Origin: Streptomyces halobius
GTDB taxonomy: Bacteria > Actinomycetota > Actinomycetes > Streptomycetales > Streptomycetaceae
Length of the DNA stretch: 64,000 bases
Direction: 5' to 3'
NCBI RefSeq assembly: GCF_023277745.1
Contig: NZ_CP086322.1
Location: 8,866,001 to 8,930,000, forward strand
Positions 16,312 through 26,484 of this stretch are shown in pieces. The notes beneath the pieces were generated by a model. That model did no database searches, was not told the origin of the DNA, and saw nothing but the letters and a program-made list of their open reading frames with translations. The translations under genes and the position numbers were made by a program. Every line of letters starts with the position of its first letter. Positions within the stretch are counted from its first letter, which is position 1.

Positions 16312-18444
16312 TCACTGGCCCAGAATCGTGAACCTCGAAGGTTCTTTGAGCACGGCCACTGCTCCGTCCAGGTCGGCGAGGCGTGCGGCAAGAGTGGCCT
16401 CCGCGAGTCGGGGCGGAAGCGTGGCGCTGAACTTCAGCCCGTTCAGGGCACGCGCGTCGACCGCTGGCAGACCCAACTGATCGGCGGCGACCGCTGTGGC
16501 CTTCTTCCACTCCGCGGCCGTCAAGTCGTCGCGGAGCCTCACGCATGTGTCGGTGGGACGCTGAAGGGGGTCAGCGACCGTGGTGAGCGTGCTGGTGAGC
16601 GTGGCATTTGCCCGGTAGCCTGCCCAGGTCCACCAGCGCACATTGGTGTCGCGTCCGCCGCGTACGATCACGGTCCCGTCGGGGTGTACCAACTCTGCCC
16701 TGTCCCCGCGGACCTGGGTCAGTGCGGCGTCGGCGCGCCGAGTGAGGGATACCGGGGGAGTGGCGCCGAGCAGTATCTCGCGCGCCGCGCGTGTCAGTTC
16801 GTAGGAGGTACCACGAGCAGCACCTGCGCCGCCCCAGCGTGCCTTGCCGCCACCGTCTACCGGTTCGACGAAGCAGCGGCGTCGCGACCAGTCGATATAC
16901 GTCACCTGCCAGCTGCGCCCGGCAAGCAGCAGCCGTCTGGGACCCATCACTTCCTCGGTTAGTAGGGAGGGGTTGGTCGTGCCGATTTCGGTGCGGCCCG
17001 CGAGGACTGTGAATTCGGGAGCAGCGGTGAACACGGCCGTGAGGTCCATGAAGTGTCGGTAGCCGAAGCGCCGTTCTGCCTCAGGGCCGATGAACAGCAT
17101 CCCACCGTCTCGCTCCAGGTACCCTTCGTCGATCAGATGGTGCACGATCGGCTCGGCCGAGGTGCCGAAGGGACCGAGACCGCCCCACCACTCATGCCAG
17201 AGCCGGTCTCCTACCCTGTGCTCCTGAAGGCATAGCGCCAACACCTGCTGGGCGACGATGTGCCGGGGCTCGGGCGGCGCCGTCACCGGCTCCACCCAGC
17301 CACGCGACCACAGCAGGAGCAGAGCGGCAGCGGCGAGCAGCCCTTCCTCGTCGACCGCGAGAAAAAGGCAGTTGCGGATGGTGCCGGGCCGTCGGCCGGT
17401 GCGGCCGAGCCGTTGGAGGAACGAGGCCACGGTGCCGGGCGCATCGATCTGGATGACGCGGTCCAAGTCCCCCACGTCGATGCCGAGTTCCAGTGTGCTG
17501 GTGGAGACGATCACGCAGTCCCGCGCGTCGGCGAACGCCTCCTCCGCCCGCCGCCGTTCGTCCACCGACAAAGATGCGTGGGACAGGAAGGTGGTCACCC
17601 CCTTGGCTCGCAGGCTTTCGCCCAGTTTCTCAACCTGGCGGCGCGATTCACAGAACACCAGCCGCTTCTCGCCGCGGTGCAAGGCGGCGACAACCGTGGC
17701 CGCGTTCTCCATGGAGCCCACGTAGTCGAGCTGGATATCGCCGGGTGGCGGCAGCACCGGGGCTTCGTCGCGCAGATGCGGGGCGACGACGCGTGCCTGG
17801 CGCCGGCCGCCTCCCGAGCCTTGAAGCCAGGTGAGTAGCTGCTCCGGGTTGCCTACTGTCGCCGAGAGCCCCACTCGCTGCACCGGCCTCCCGACGACAC
17901 GCTCCAGTCGTTCGAGTACCGCCAGCAGATGCCAGCCCCGGTCGTCCCCGGCGAAAGCGTGCACCTCGTCGATCACGATCGCCTGTAGCCCGGAGAAGAA
18001 GGCACGGTGATCGACATTGGTACTGACCAGCATCGCCTCCAGGGACTCCGGCGTGGTGAGCAGAACATCCGGGCGCTCGCGCAGGATCTTCTTGCGGCGC
18101 GGCTGTGTTACGTCTCCGTGCCAAAGGGCCGCGGTCCGCCCCAGCCAGGCCGTGCACGTCTCCAGGCGTGGCAGAAGATTGTTCAGCAGCGCTTTCAGAG
18201 GACAGACGTACAGGACGGACGTGCCGGTCCAGTTCTCCGTCGCCATTTTCGACAGCAGGGGGAAGGACGCGGCCTCGGTCTTCCCGCCCGCGGTCGGGGC
18301 GAGGAGCACGGCGTCCGAGCTGTCGAGGAGCGGTTCGATCGCCTCTTCCTGGAGCGGCCGCAGACCTGACCAGCCCAGGGTGTTGACGATATGGTGCACG
18401 AGTCCGGGGTGGAGCCGGTCCAGTGGTTCGGGGGCACCCGTCAT
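16312..18444 (-). CDS. brxHI: BREX type 2 Lhr-like DEAD/DEAH-box helicase
   Basis: A 710-aa protein. Superfamily 2 motifs in order: Q-like GLRPLQEEAI, Walker A APTAGGKTEAA (about residues 49-59), CPLKAL, TTPESL, Walker B VIDEVHAF, motif III GLSATVGN and motif VI FLQRLGRTGRRPG. A winged-helix/Lhr-type C-terminal region follows. Its ATG overlaps the brxD stop by 4 bases and it is the last gene of the six-gene operon. Helicase BrxHI is part of the type 2 BREX gene set; how it helps exclude phage is not established. Confidence 0.92.
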   Translation of the reverse strand: MTGAPEPLDRLHPGLVHHIVNTLGWSGLRPLQEEAIEPLLDSSDAVLLAPTAGGKTEAASFPLLSKMATENWTGTSVLYVCPLKALLNNLLPRLETCTAWLGRTAALWHGDVTQPRRKKILRERPDVLLTTPESLEAMLVSTNVDHRAFFSGLQAIVIDEVHAFAGDDRGWHLLAVLERLERVVGRPVQRVGLSATVGNPEQLLTWLQGSGGGRRQARVVAPHLRDEAPVLPPPGDIQLDYVGSMENAATVVAALHRGEKRLVFCESRRQVEKLGESLRAKGVTTFLSHASLSVDERRRAEEAFADARDCVIVSTSTLELGIDVGDLDRVIQIDAPGTVASFLQRLGRTGRRPGTIRNCLFLAVDEEGLLAAAALLLLWSRGWVEPVTAPPEPRHIVAQQVLALCLQEHRVGDRLWHEWWGGLGPFGTSAEPIVHHLIDEGYLERDGGMLFIGPEAERRFGYRHFMDLTAVFTAAPEFTVLAGRTEIGTTNPSLLTEEVMGPRRLLLAGRSWQVTYIDWSRRRCFVEPVDGGGKARWGGAGAARGTSYELTRAAREILLGATPPVSLTRRADAALTQVRGDRAELVHPDGTVIVRGGRDTNVRWWTWAGYRANATLTSTLTTVADPLQRPTDTCVRLRDDLTAAEWKKATAVAADQLGLPAVDARALNGLKFSATLPPRLAEATLAARLADLDGAVAVLKEPSRFTILGQ

Positions 18445-19769
18445 GGCAGCTCCAGCTCGATCTCATCGGCGCTGTCCGCTGCCGCGTTGCGCTCGATCTC
18501 GTTCAGCTCGGCGGCGTTCACCGTCAGCGCGTAGTGCCGCCGCGGATCGAAGTCCTCGAACTCGTCGACCCGGTCCAGTACGTCCGCGACGAGCTTGCGC
18601 AGGAACAGCCGGGGCGCGATGCCGGCGCGGCCGCCGAGCCTGCCCGTCATGGCCGTGGCCAGCTCCGCCACGTACGCGTCGTCGACCAACTCCGCGATGG
18701 ATTCCGGACGTCGGGCCGCAATCGCGTACAAGTCCCGTACAGATCGGCCGAGTTCGCCGAGCCGTTGGAGATCGAATCCGGTCAGACGCAGCTGTACGGC
18801 CCTCGGTGAGTCGAAGCGTGGTTCGGTGGAGAAGTCGGTGGCCAGGCGTTGGGCGAGCGGGAGCAGCCGCTGCACGCCCTGCTGCCCGTCGTAGAAGGCG
18901 GGGGTGCCGGTGATCACCAGGAAGAGCCCGGGGAAGCGGCCCGCGTCGATCTCGTCGAGAAGCTGGCGCAGCGCGTTCAGCCCCTTCTCCCGAACGTCTC
19001 CGCGTACCCGCTGCACGGTCTCGATCTCGTCGAGGATCACCAGGAGACCAGGATGGCCGCAGTCTTTGAGCACGGTGAGCAGGCCCTGGAGGAAGCCGAG
19101 TGCCGCGAAGTGGTCGAGGTCGCCGCGCACGCCTGCGGCGCGCCGCGCGTGGGCGGCGACCGACTTCTGGCCGCCGAGCCAGGCAATGAGGGCTTCAGCG
19201 GTCGAGTTGTCCCCGGCCAGCGTGGCCTTGCGATAGCCCCGCAGGGCGGCGGAGAAGGCGGGCGTGGTCTGGGCGACGGCGCGCAACCTTTCCTCCATCA
19301 GTTTTTCGAACGCATCCTCCAAGGCTTCGTTTTCGTCAGCGAGTTCGGGGTGTGCCTCGTCCACCTCCCCCTCAAGGGTGTAGAACCAGCCGTCGATCAC
19401 TGAGCGCAGCGCGCTGGCCGATTCTGTCGCGGTGGTCAGCCGCTCGGTGAGCCGGCGGTAGACGGTTTCCAATTTGTGCAGCGGGGTCTCCGTCTCCGAG
19501 ATTTGGATCTCGGCGGTGGCGAGTCCTGCCCGCTTGGCCCGCTCGGCGAGCCAGCGGGCGAAGAACGTTTTGCCGGACCCGTACTCGCCGCGGATCGCGT
19601 GGAAGGCCGCGCCTCCTGTCGCGATCGCGGCGATCCGCTCGTCAAGGGCGGGCGCAAAACGATCCAGGCCGACGGCGAACAGGTCGAGCCCCGACTGGGG
19701 CACGGTCCCGCGTCGCAGTGCGTCGATGACCTCGCGGCGGCGAGCCGCGCTGACGGGCGCGGCGCTCAT
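18441..19769 (-). CDS. brxD: BREX ATP-binding protein BrxD
   Basis: A 442-aa AAA-type ATPase. Walker A is GEYGSGKTFFARWLAERA (about residues 61-78) and Walker B LLVILDEIETVQR (about residue 243). The opening ARRREVIDALRRGTVPQSGLDLFAVGLDRF is typical of BrxD, which feeds on the neighbouring genes of type 2 and type 3 BREX. Start and stop both overlap neighbours by 4 bases. Confidence 0.92.
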   Translation of the reverse strand: MSAAPVSAARRREVIDALRRGTVPQSGLDLFAVGLDRFAPALDERIAAIATGGAAFHAIRGEYGSGKTFFARWLAERAKRAGLATAEIQISETETPLHKLETVYRRLTERLTTATESASALRSVIDGWFYTLEGEVDEAHPELADENEALEDAFEKLMEERLRAVAQTTPAFSAALRGYRKATLAGDNSTAEALIAWLGGQKSVAAHARRAAGVRGDLDHFAALGFLQGLLTVLKDCGHPGLLVILDEIETVQRVRGDVREKGLNALRQLLDEIDAGRFPGLFLVITGTPAFYDGQQGVQRLLPLAQRLATDFSTEPRFDSPRAVQLRLTGFDLQRLGELGRSVRDLYAIAARRPESIAELVDDAYVAELATAMTGRLGGRAGIAPRLFLRKLVADVLDRVDEFEDFDPRRHYALTVNAAELNEIERNAAADSADEIELELP

Positions 19770-22555
19770 GTACTCCCCTCGTTTCCTCTGGGCAGTTCGA
19801 ACTGCTCACGCAGGGTTTCGCGATTGAGTCGGACTCTGGTCCGGGAGTCGATCAGGCTGACGATCTCGTAGCCCTCGACATTCAGCAGCCGGGTCAGTTG
19901 GGTCACCAGACCGTCCGCCTTGGTGTTCTTCCGGCCGCCTGCCGCGATGAAGGCGGCGAGGACGGCCGGCAGCGAGAGCGTGCCGCCCGCAGCATCAAGG
20001 TGGTCGATCACGGCGGCCACCGCCTTCCGCGGTGGGGCCATGCGGACGAACACGCCCTGACGCCCGTAGATCTTGGTGTCGACGACCTGACGACCGAGCG
20101 TGGGCAGGGTTGCCGACTGGACGGGATCGGCCCCCACGGCAGGCACCTCAACCGCCTCGTCGGTGGTGCGTTCGCCCTCCGGCGGCCGTGTGTTCGGCTT
20201 CGCGGTCGCCGTGTTCTTCGTGGGCTGCGTGACACCGGCATCAGGGGGCGGTGACTGCCCGTGGTCCGCCTCCCACCACGACGGCTGTATGGACTCACGA
20301 GGCAGCTCAGACCAACCTGCCGGTGCGGAGTCCGCCGACGGAGCCAGAACCAGCACCGGTACGGTCATCTCGGCCAGCGAGGCACCACCGTGGTACCCGG
20401 CTTTGCGAGGGGAGTAGCGGATCTCCTCCGACCAGGGCACGGTGACCCGGCCACGGTTCTCCAGGACCCGCGGCCCGGCCAGGACAACCTCGCCCTCTGC
20501 GGCCGCTGTCCCCGTACGCCACCGTGCCGCCTCAACCCCTTCCGCGGCCAGCAGCGGCGTCCCGGGCCCGGTCCGGTCAAGAACATGGCCATGGGCGGAT
20601 ACCAGCACCACAGGACGCCCCTGTCCACGCGCAGAGTTCAGGAGTTCAGGAAGGTACTTCACCTTGTTCACGGTCCAGTCGGCGAGCGCACTCTGCTGCC
20701 CGTGATCGAGGCTCTCAGCGAGGGCGTTCAGCACAACGCCGACCACCGCATCCGAGGCGATGGCGGCGACCAGCCGTGGATCGAGCGGGTGGCCGGCGGA
20801 ACCGGCGATGTCGCTCTTGTGGAAGAGGCACGCCGTACGCTGGTGCTGCCGCCAGAACGCGGCGAACCCTTCTTTCTCCACCTCCTCTCCGCCCATGGCC
20901 GGCTGTCCGCACAACAGGGTGGCTCGGCTGATCACCGGCACCGACGGCACCATCGCGACGAAGGCCGCCCGGCGCCCTCCGGCAGCCAGCTCGCTCCACC
21001 GTCCCGCACCGGTCAGCTCCTCGCCGAGCTGCGCCGCGACCGCGCTGTTCATGCCGTCGAGCACAAGAACCAGCGGCGGTCGCTTTCCCGGGGCCGCCAA
21101 CTTCACCGCGACCCTGCGCAGCACGTCCTCGACCAGCTGTGCTCTGCCGCTCTCCGCTGTTCCGGCGTGCTGCGTCCATGGCCCGAGCTCGGCTGCGAAG
21201 GCCTCGTCGAGGGCAGCCCGCCGCCTTCTCGCCGCCTCGTGCACGGTGCGGTATGCGCGGGCCAACTCCGGTTCGGCGTCGGCGCCGCCCACCCACAGAT
21301 GGGCCAGCGCGCGGTCTACCCACCCCCAGTCGGCAACATGTGCGTGCACGGCCTGGTCCACCGAGGACAGCACCGGCTGCGGTGTGTCCAGCCAGTGCCT
21401 CAGCCGTACGGCCATGCGTGCGAGCTCGACCCGCTGCGGCCAGAAGACGGCCGCCAGACGATGTTCCCGTACGTGTTCCCAGGCGGTCTGCGCCGCCTGT
21501 GGCCCTTCGGAGAGCACCTCGGCGAAGCGGTGAAGCCGTGCCTGGAACCCAGACGGCAGAAAGGGGTTGTCGGCGAGTTCGGCCGTCAGATGGGCGCTGT
21601 CCGCTAGCCGGTCGGCCTGCGCCAGTACGTCGAGGACCTGTTGCCGTGCTTGCTCGCTCTGTGGTCCGCGCCCTGCGGCCTCGCCGATCCACCGGGTCAG
21701 TGTGCCCTCCACCGCCCGTGCGTAGGCGCGGAGCTCGGAGGGACGAAACCCCACCATGCCGAAAAGTGTGCCAAGCGCAACGGCGGCGTCGGCCGACGCG
21801 GCATCCCCGGTCATGACGGAAGCCAGCACACCAAGGGCGGTTGCCTCCGCTCCCCGGCCGTTGAGCGCGAGCCTCAACAGCAGGGGGGCGGCTTCGCCCG
21901 CGCTCTGTGCCAGCCAGTCGGCGATGCCCTGCTGCTCGGCCTCCGGCAGTGCGGCGAAGCGCTCGGGGCCACCGGGTGTACGGGACCAGGCGAGCAGCGC
22001 GTCGACGTCCACCGACACGCCCTCATCGAAGACGCTCTCCAGGCCGAGCCTCACCCCGACCAGGGCGCGCATGGCCGCATCGAGAGTGAGTACGGCCCCG
22101 CGTTGCGGCCAGCCGTCCACCGGCTCGGCGGAGATCAGCGCGGTCGGCAGCCACAGCCAGGGGTCGCGCCGCATCCGCGGGTCGAGGTCGGCGGCACCGA
22201 AGAGCTGCCGGACGATGTCGGCCTCGTCCACGGCGATAACTTGCGACCGCACCATTTCACCCAGCAGATCGAGGCTGAGCTGTTCGCCGCGCACATCGGT
22301 GGTGACCACGAGCAAGTCCGTGCCGACGGCGTTGAGATGGGCCTGCCAGGCGTCGGTGAGGCCGAGCACCGAGGTGGTATGCGTCACCCGGACTTTGCGG
22401 CGCTCGCCGTCGGCCACGGGCACGGTGAACTCCTCAGGGCCGTCGGCGTATTTCCCGTGGACCAGCACAAGGCGCCTGCCCTTGGTCCGGGTCAGACGTG
22501 TGCTGAGCAGCCCGGTGAGGACACGCTGGTCGAGTTCGGGCACTGTGGTTCCCAT
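19766..22555 (-). CDS. pglZ: BREX type 2 alkaline-phosphatase-fold protein PglZ
   Basis: A 929-aa protein. The N-terminal 450 residues are helical BREX-2 PglZ sequence (RQLFGAADLDPRMRRDPWLWLPTAL). The phosphatase-superfamily domain begins at LVLVLDGMNSAVAAQLGEEL, where the Asp is the expected metal ligand, and continues with VVLVSAHGHVLDRTG, holding further metal-ligand histidines. The last 150 residues (about 780-929) form a low-complexity linker and a small C-terminal domain. In S. coelicolor PglZ counteracts the toxicity of PglX. The ATG overlaps the pglY stop as TGATG. Confidence 0.93.
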   Translation of the reverse strand: MGTTVPELDQRVLTGLLSTRLTRTKGRRLVLVHGKYADGPEEFTVPVADGERRKVRVTHTTSVLGLTDAWQAHLNAVGTDLLVVTTDVRGEQLSLDLLGEMVRSQVIAVDEADIVRQLFGAADLDPRMRRDPWLWLPTALISAEPVDGWPQRGAVLTLDAAMRALVGVRLGLESVFDEGVSVDVDALLAWSRTPGGPERFAALPEAEQQGIADWLAQSAGEAAPLLLRLALNGRGAEATALGVLASVMTGDAASADAAVALGTLFGMVGFRPSELRAYARAVEGTLTRWIGEAAGRGPQSEQARQQVLDVLAQADRLADSAHLTAELADNPFLPSGFQARLHRFAEVLSEGPQAAQTAWEHVREHRLAAVFWPQRVELARMAVRLRHWLDTPQPVLSSVDQAVHAHVADWGWVDRALAHLWVGGADAEPELARAYRTVHEAARRRRAALDEAFAAELGPWTQHAGTAESGRAQLVEDVLRRVAVKLAAPGKRPPLVLVLDGMNSAVAAQLGEELTGAGRWSELAAGGRRAAFVAMVPSVPVISRATLLCGQPAMGGEEVEKEGFAAFWRQHQRTACLFHKSDIAGSAGHPLDPRLVAAIASDAVVGVVLNALAESLDHGQQSALADWTVNKVKYLPELLNSARGQGRPVVLVSAHGHVLDRTGPGTPLLAAEGVEAARWRTGTAAAEGEVVLAGPRVLENRGRVTVPWSEEIRYSPRKAGYHGGASLAEMTVPVLVLAPSADSAPAGWSELPRESIQPSWWEADHGQSPPPDAGVTQPTKNTATAKPNTRPPEGERTTDEAVEVPAVGADPVQSATLPTLGRQVVDTKIYGRQGVFVRMAPPRKAVAAVIDHLDAAGGTLSLPAVLAAFIAAGGRKNTKADGLVTQLTRLLNVEGYEIVSLIDSRTRVRLNRETLREQFELPRGNEGST

Positions 22556-25500
22556 CAGCCCTCGCCGCCCGGCACGCTCGTGCTGTCGCCCTGGGCATCC
22601 AGCACATGCCAGTTGATCTCGATCTCGATGCCCGGGTGCGCCGCGACGAAGTCACGGATCTCGTCTTGGACGTCGGATAGCGCCCGGCTCAGAGCGCCCT
22701 CCAGGATGCTTTCGTTCTCCGTTGCCTTGATGCGCCGCGACCTGCGGGCGGCCGGCGACGGTGTCGATGCGGTCGTCGAGGACAGTTGCAGCTTGTCATG
22801 CACAGTGAGGTTCACGCCCCCGGCACCCGAGTGGACGACAGGGATGGCCGCTTTGCGTTCGGCAGGTGATGGTTCGGGCGCCACCGGCTCGACCGGGGCC
22901 ACCGGTACGACGGGTGCCACCGTGCTGAGGCGTGCCGCCTCGGTAATGAGGGCCACGGCCTGGCTGCGCCCTCCGGTGAGCACAGCGGCCAGTTCGGTGT
23001 CGAACTCATCGGCCGCCGCCGCGTTCGCGATCTCGGTGAGCAGCCGTGTGGACCGGTCGGCGAGACCGTCCCCCCGCTCCGTGTACTTCCGTACGCTGTC
23101 GATGAGATCCCAGTCAGTTCCCTCCAACGCGTCGAAGACCCGCTGCGCCGAGGACAGCGTCTTGGCGAGCACCACGTCGGTGGTCGGGTATGTCGACGCC
23201 GCCAGATCCCGTACGAGCGGGGTGGCTTCCTGGGTCTGCTTGATCCGCGCAAGCATGTCGGCTGCGTCGCGTACCGACTGCTCGCGCGCGGTCGGCGCAT
23301 CCTCGCTGATGCCGAGGGCGCCCCGGTACCTGTCCAGGGCACGTCGTAGCCCGTTCACGGCCGTCTCGCGTTCCATGGCTTTCGCGTAGGCGTCCGCCGC
23401 GAGCGCGTTGACGTTCCTGGTGAACAACACCTGCGGCACGCTTGTGCCGAACAGTGCCGCGGCCCGGGTGTGCGCCTCGGCGAACTCCTCCTCACTCGGT
23501 AGCTCCTGTGCGCGCAGTGCCCAACCGGCGCCGAACTGATCCAGGGCGGGGGCTGGTTCGGCCTGGCCGTGGTAGATCCAGGAGCGGTCCGAGAGTAGCG
23601 CGTATGTCGCGATGACCACGTTGGAGACCAGCCGGTCAAGGCCCGTCCAGCCGAGCTCGGCGATCCACGTGCGGATGTCCTCGACCGCGAAGTCGCCCTT
23701 CGCGCCGTGCCTGGCGGCCTGCTGGTCGATGAGGCGGCGCCAGTCCGTGGACACGTTCAGAGGCCCGTCGTGCACCTCGCCAAGCTCCAGCGGGTGCACG
23801 ATGCGCGCGACATCCGCGAGATCACGGCTGTCGACCACGACTCGCCGCGAGCCGTCGTCCATGGCCTTCACGATCCACTCATACGCCATTTTGAACTTCG
23901 CGGGGGCGACCGCTTTACGGTCCTCCTTGCGGTCGAAGTTCGGGTGCTTGGGGTACATCGCGTCGAGCAACCCGTCGGCGAGCTTCAGCAGGTTGTACTC
24001 GAAGGCACCGCCTCCCTGGAGCTGTGGGGGGTGCCCGGCGAAGAGCGAGTGGACATGCCTGCCCTCTGTGACCTGGGCGCCCAGGTCGGTATCGACGGCC
24101 TTGGCGAGCCCGTACACCTGATGGAGTACCTGGCTCAGCTGGGAGACGAGCGTCTCGCGCTGCGCCTCAAGCTGGTGCCTGACCCGCACCTGGTCGTCGG
24201 AGGACAGATGGGTCGCGAACTCCTTCAAGTGGTCGCGGTCGAGCAGGTAGTTGATCTTCAAGAGCCGGCCGAGTTGGGCGCCACGTCGAGAGGAGAAGAA
24301 GGACGGTAGCCACACGATGGTGGCGGCGTCGGGATTGCTGCGCTGCAGCTCGAAGACCCGGTTCTCGTCGGCGCTGGGCAGACCGTCCTCGTCGAAGGGA
24401 TAATCGATCAGGAACCGGATCCGGTCCGGCGCGGACGGTTCGAACCAGACATCCGGCAACAGCTGAGTATCGCGCACGTTCTCGCAGACGAACTCGGCCG
24501 TCCGTCGTGTGCCGTGCCAGATGATCTCGCGTTCGGCGACGATCGCGCCGTTGTCCTCGATGTTCAGCTCCTGCCACAGCCATTCCTGAACCCAGCGCTT
24601 GCGGGCGCCTATGGTGTCCTTCTCACCGACACTGTCCAGAATCGGTTCTACGTCCAGATCGGACAGATGCAGCGTGAACACCGGGTCCGAGTCGTTGCCG
24701 TCGCTGCGCAGCTCGCCGGGGAACTGCGCCTGCAGCTCCCGCATCCGATGGATGACGATGCGGTCTTCCTGCCCGGTGCGGGAAATGATCGACCCGTGGT
24801 TCAGCGCATTGAGCCGGGGCCCCGTGAGCCGTGCGAGGGCGGGGACTTCAGGAGCGAGGTAGGCGAGCAGCATTGTCTTGATGAACCGCTCGTCCGCCTT
24901 GAACTTCTTGTCGTCCTCAGAACCGTACTTCTCCAGCAGGTGCTCGCGCACCCTGCTGTGGAAGCGGGTCGCAGCCTCGGCCTCGCTGCGCAGCCGGTCG
25001 GTGAACGCCTCTCCCATGCCTTCAGCCAGCACGTCCCACAAATCACCCAGCGGAATCAGCTCGCCGACCACCATGTCGTCGCGCCGCTTGTAGAGCATCT
25101 GCTGGAGCAGCTTGAGGCCGGTGCGTTCGCGTTGGAGCGCCCCGGAGAGCGCGACCAGGACGTTGAGCAGAACGGGTGAGAGTGGATATAGGGACTTAAA
25201 GTCGGCCCAGTCGGCGTGAGTGGCGCCGTTTACGTCGAGAAGTACGTCGCGCACGGACTGGTTGGAGGTCTCGATCCGCGCGAAGGCCGCTTCGAGCGCG
25301 GCCTTCGCGGAGTCGTCCTTCGGTTTGAGGACCCGCTCCTTGATGATCTCCGGAAGGTTGCGGTCCTCCAGTTTGATCGGGTCGATTCGCCCTGCCAGAT
25401 AATTGACCTGCTGTTCCAGGTTCTTGGCGTCCGCGCCGACCGCGTCCGATCCGATCAGCTCGGACAGGTCGCGCTGACGAGAGATGAACGAAACGATCGG

Positions 25501-26484
25501 CAGCGCGCGACCGCCCGTCCCGGACTCGATCACCTTGACCAGCTTGTTCACCTCGTCATTGACGAAGGTCCGCTTGGTCAAGTGCGCTTGGAGCCACAGA
25601 ATCAGCTCGTCGAGGAAGAGAATCAGGCCGTCGTAACCAAGAGACTTGGCATGCCGGCTGATGATGTCCAGCCCGTTCTCAAGGGGTAGGAAGGCGTTCT
25701 TCGCGCCGAGCGCGCCACGGGAGTACGAGGAGTACGGCCCTGAGAGGAGAGCCGACGCCAGCCAGTCACGGACCGAATCACCTGGAGCGGCCGCGAAGGC
25801 CTGGTCGAGGAGGTTCGGCGTCCAGACCTTCGGGGCCTCCTTGGCGTCGAGGTTCTCCAGATCTCCTTCATCGTCCGCGGCGGGTGCTGAGCCGGTCTCG
25901 TTCTCGGGTTGCGGCAGCGCTGGGTTGCCGAGCCAGCGAACGAACTCCGCGTCGTCACTGAAGAACTCCCGCTGGCCGCGCGCGTCGTCGAACATGGCGT
26001 CCGCACGGTAGACCGGCGGCACCGGGGCGTCCGGGTGCAGCCGGGACACGGCCGTCACATAGCCGCCGAGGATCGCCGAATCCAGGTCCGTCGCCCCGAC
26101 CAGGTGGAACGGCACCATCAAGAACGTGCGATCCCGCAGCCACGCGTCATGGTCCGCGATGACCGGCTGGAGCTTCGGCTTGGTGCGTGCGGCCGGATCG
26201 TTGGACAGGATCGCGTGCAGCACGGTCATGAAGTGGCTCTTACCAGAACCGAACGAGCCATGCAGATACGCCGCGTTGGACGTCTCTGTCTGTACCGACG
26301 CCTGCACGATCTTCAGGGCTCTGCGCAGCGCCTGTTCCAGCTGTGGGGTGACCACGTACTCGCGTACGCGCTTCGCCGTCTCCTCGAACCCTCCGGAGAG
26401 CTCAACCTTGAACGACCCGGCCAGGACCTCCTGGGACAGATCGAGTACGTCCCGGAGGTAGAGGTCGCCGCCCCTGCTACTCAT
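22555..26484 (-). CDS. pglY: BREX type 2 large P-loop ATPase PglY
   Basis: A 1309-aa protein. Walker A is GSFGSGKSHFMTVLHAI at about residues 76-92 and Walker B GLILFLDELILWLQAHL near residue 289. This is the layout of the BrxC/PglY family, the large ATPase present in every BREX system. The C-terminal 400 residues are helical with a proline-rich linker before a final KLQLSSTTAS segment. It sits between pglX and pglZ with minimal overlaps. Confidence 0.94.
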   Translation of the reverse strand: MSSRGGDLYLRDVLDLSQEVLAGSFKVELSGGFEETAKRVREYVVTPQLEQALRRALKIVQASVQTETSNAAYLHGSFGSGKSHFMTVLHAILSNDPAARTKPKLQPVIADHDAWLRDRTFLMVPFHLVGATDLDSAILGGYVTAVSRLHPDAPVPPVYRADAMFDDARGQREFFSDDAEFVRWLGNPALPQPENETGSAPAADDEGDLENLDAKEAPKVWTPNLLDQAFAAAPGDSVRDWLASALLSGPYSSYSRGALGAKNAFLPLENGLDIISRHAKSLGYDGLILFLDELILWLQAHLTKRTFVNDEVNKLVKVIESGTGGRALPIVSFISRQRDLSELIGSDAVGADAKNLEQQVNYLAGRIDPIKLEDRNLPEIIKERVLKPKDDSAKAALEAAFARIETSNQSVRDVLLDVNGATHADWADFKSLYPLSPVLLNVLVALSGALQRERTGLKLLQQMLYKRRDDMVVGELIPLGDLWDVLAEGMGEAFTDRLRSEAEAATRFHSRVREHLLEKYGSEDDKKFKADERFIKTMLLAYLAPEVPALARLTGPRLNALNHGSIISRTGQEDRIVIHRMRELQAQFPGELRSDGNDSDPVFTLHLSDLDVEPILDSVGEKDTIGARKRWVQEWLWQELNIEDNGAIVAEREIIWHGTRRTAEFVCENVRDTQLLPDVWFEPSAPDRIRFLIDYPFDEDGLPSADENRVFELQRSNPDAATIVWLPSFFSSRRGAQLGRLLKINYLLDRDHLKEFATHLSSDDQVRVRHQLEAQRETLVSQLSQVLHQVYGLAKAVDTDLGAQVTEGRHVHSLFAGHPPQLQGGGAFEYNLLKLADGLLDAMYPKHPNFDRKEDRKAVAPAKFKMAYEWIVKAMDDGSRRVVVDSRDLADVARIVHPLELGEVHDGPLNVSTDWRRLIDQQAARHGAKGDFAVEDIRTWIAELGWTGLDRLVSNVVIATYALLSDRSWIYHGQAEPAPALDQFGAGWALRAQELPSEEEFAEAHTRAAALFGTSVPQVLFTRNVNALAADAYAKAMERETAVNGLRRALDRYRGALGISEDAPTAREQSVRDAADMLARIKQTQEATPLVRDLAASTYPTTDVVLAKTLSSAQRVFDALEGTDWDLIDSVRKYTERGDGLADRSTRLLTEIANAAAADEFDTELAAVLTGGRSQAVALITEAARLSTVAPVVPVAPVEPVAPEPSPAERKAAIPVVHSGAGGVNLTVHDKLQLSSTTASTPSPAARRSRRIKATENESILEGALSRALSDVQDEIRDFVAAHPGIEIEINWHVLDAQGDSTSVPGGEG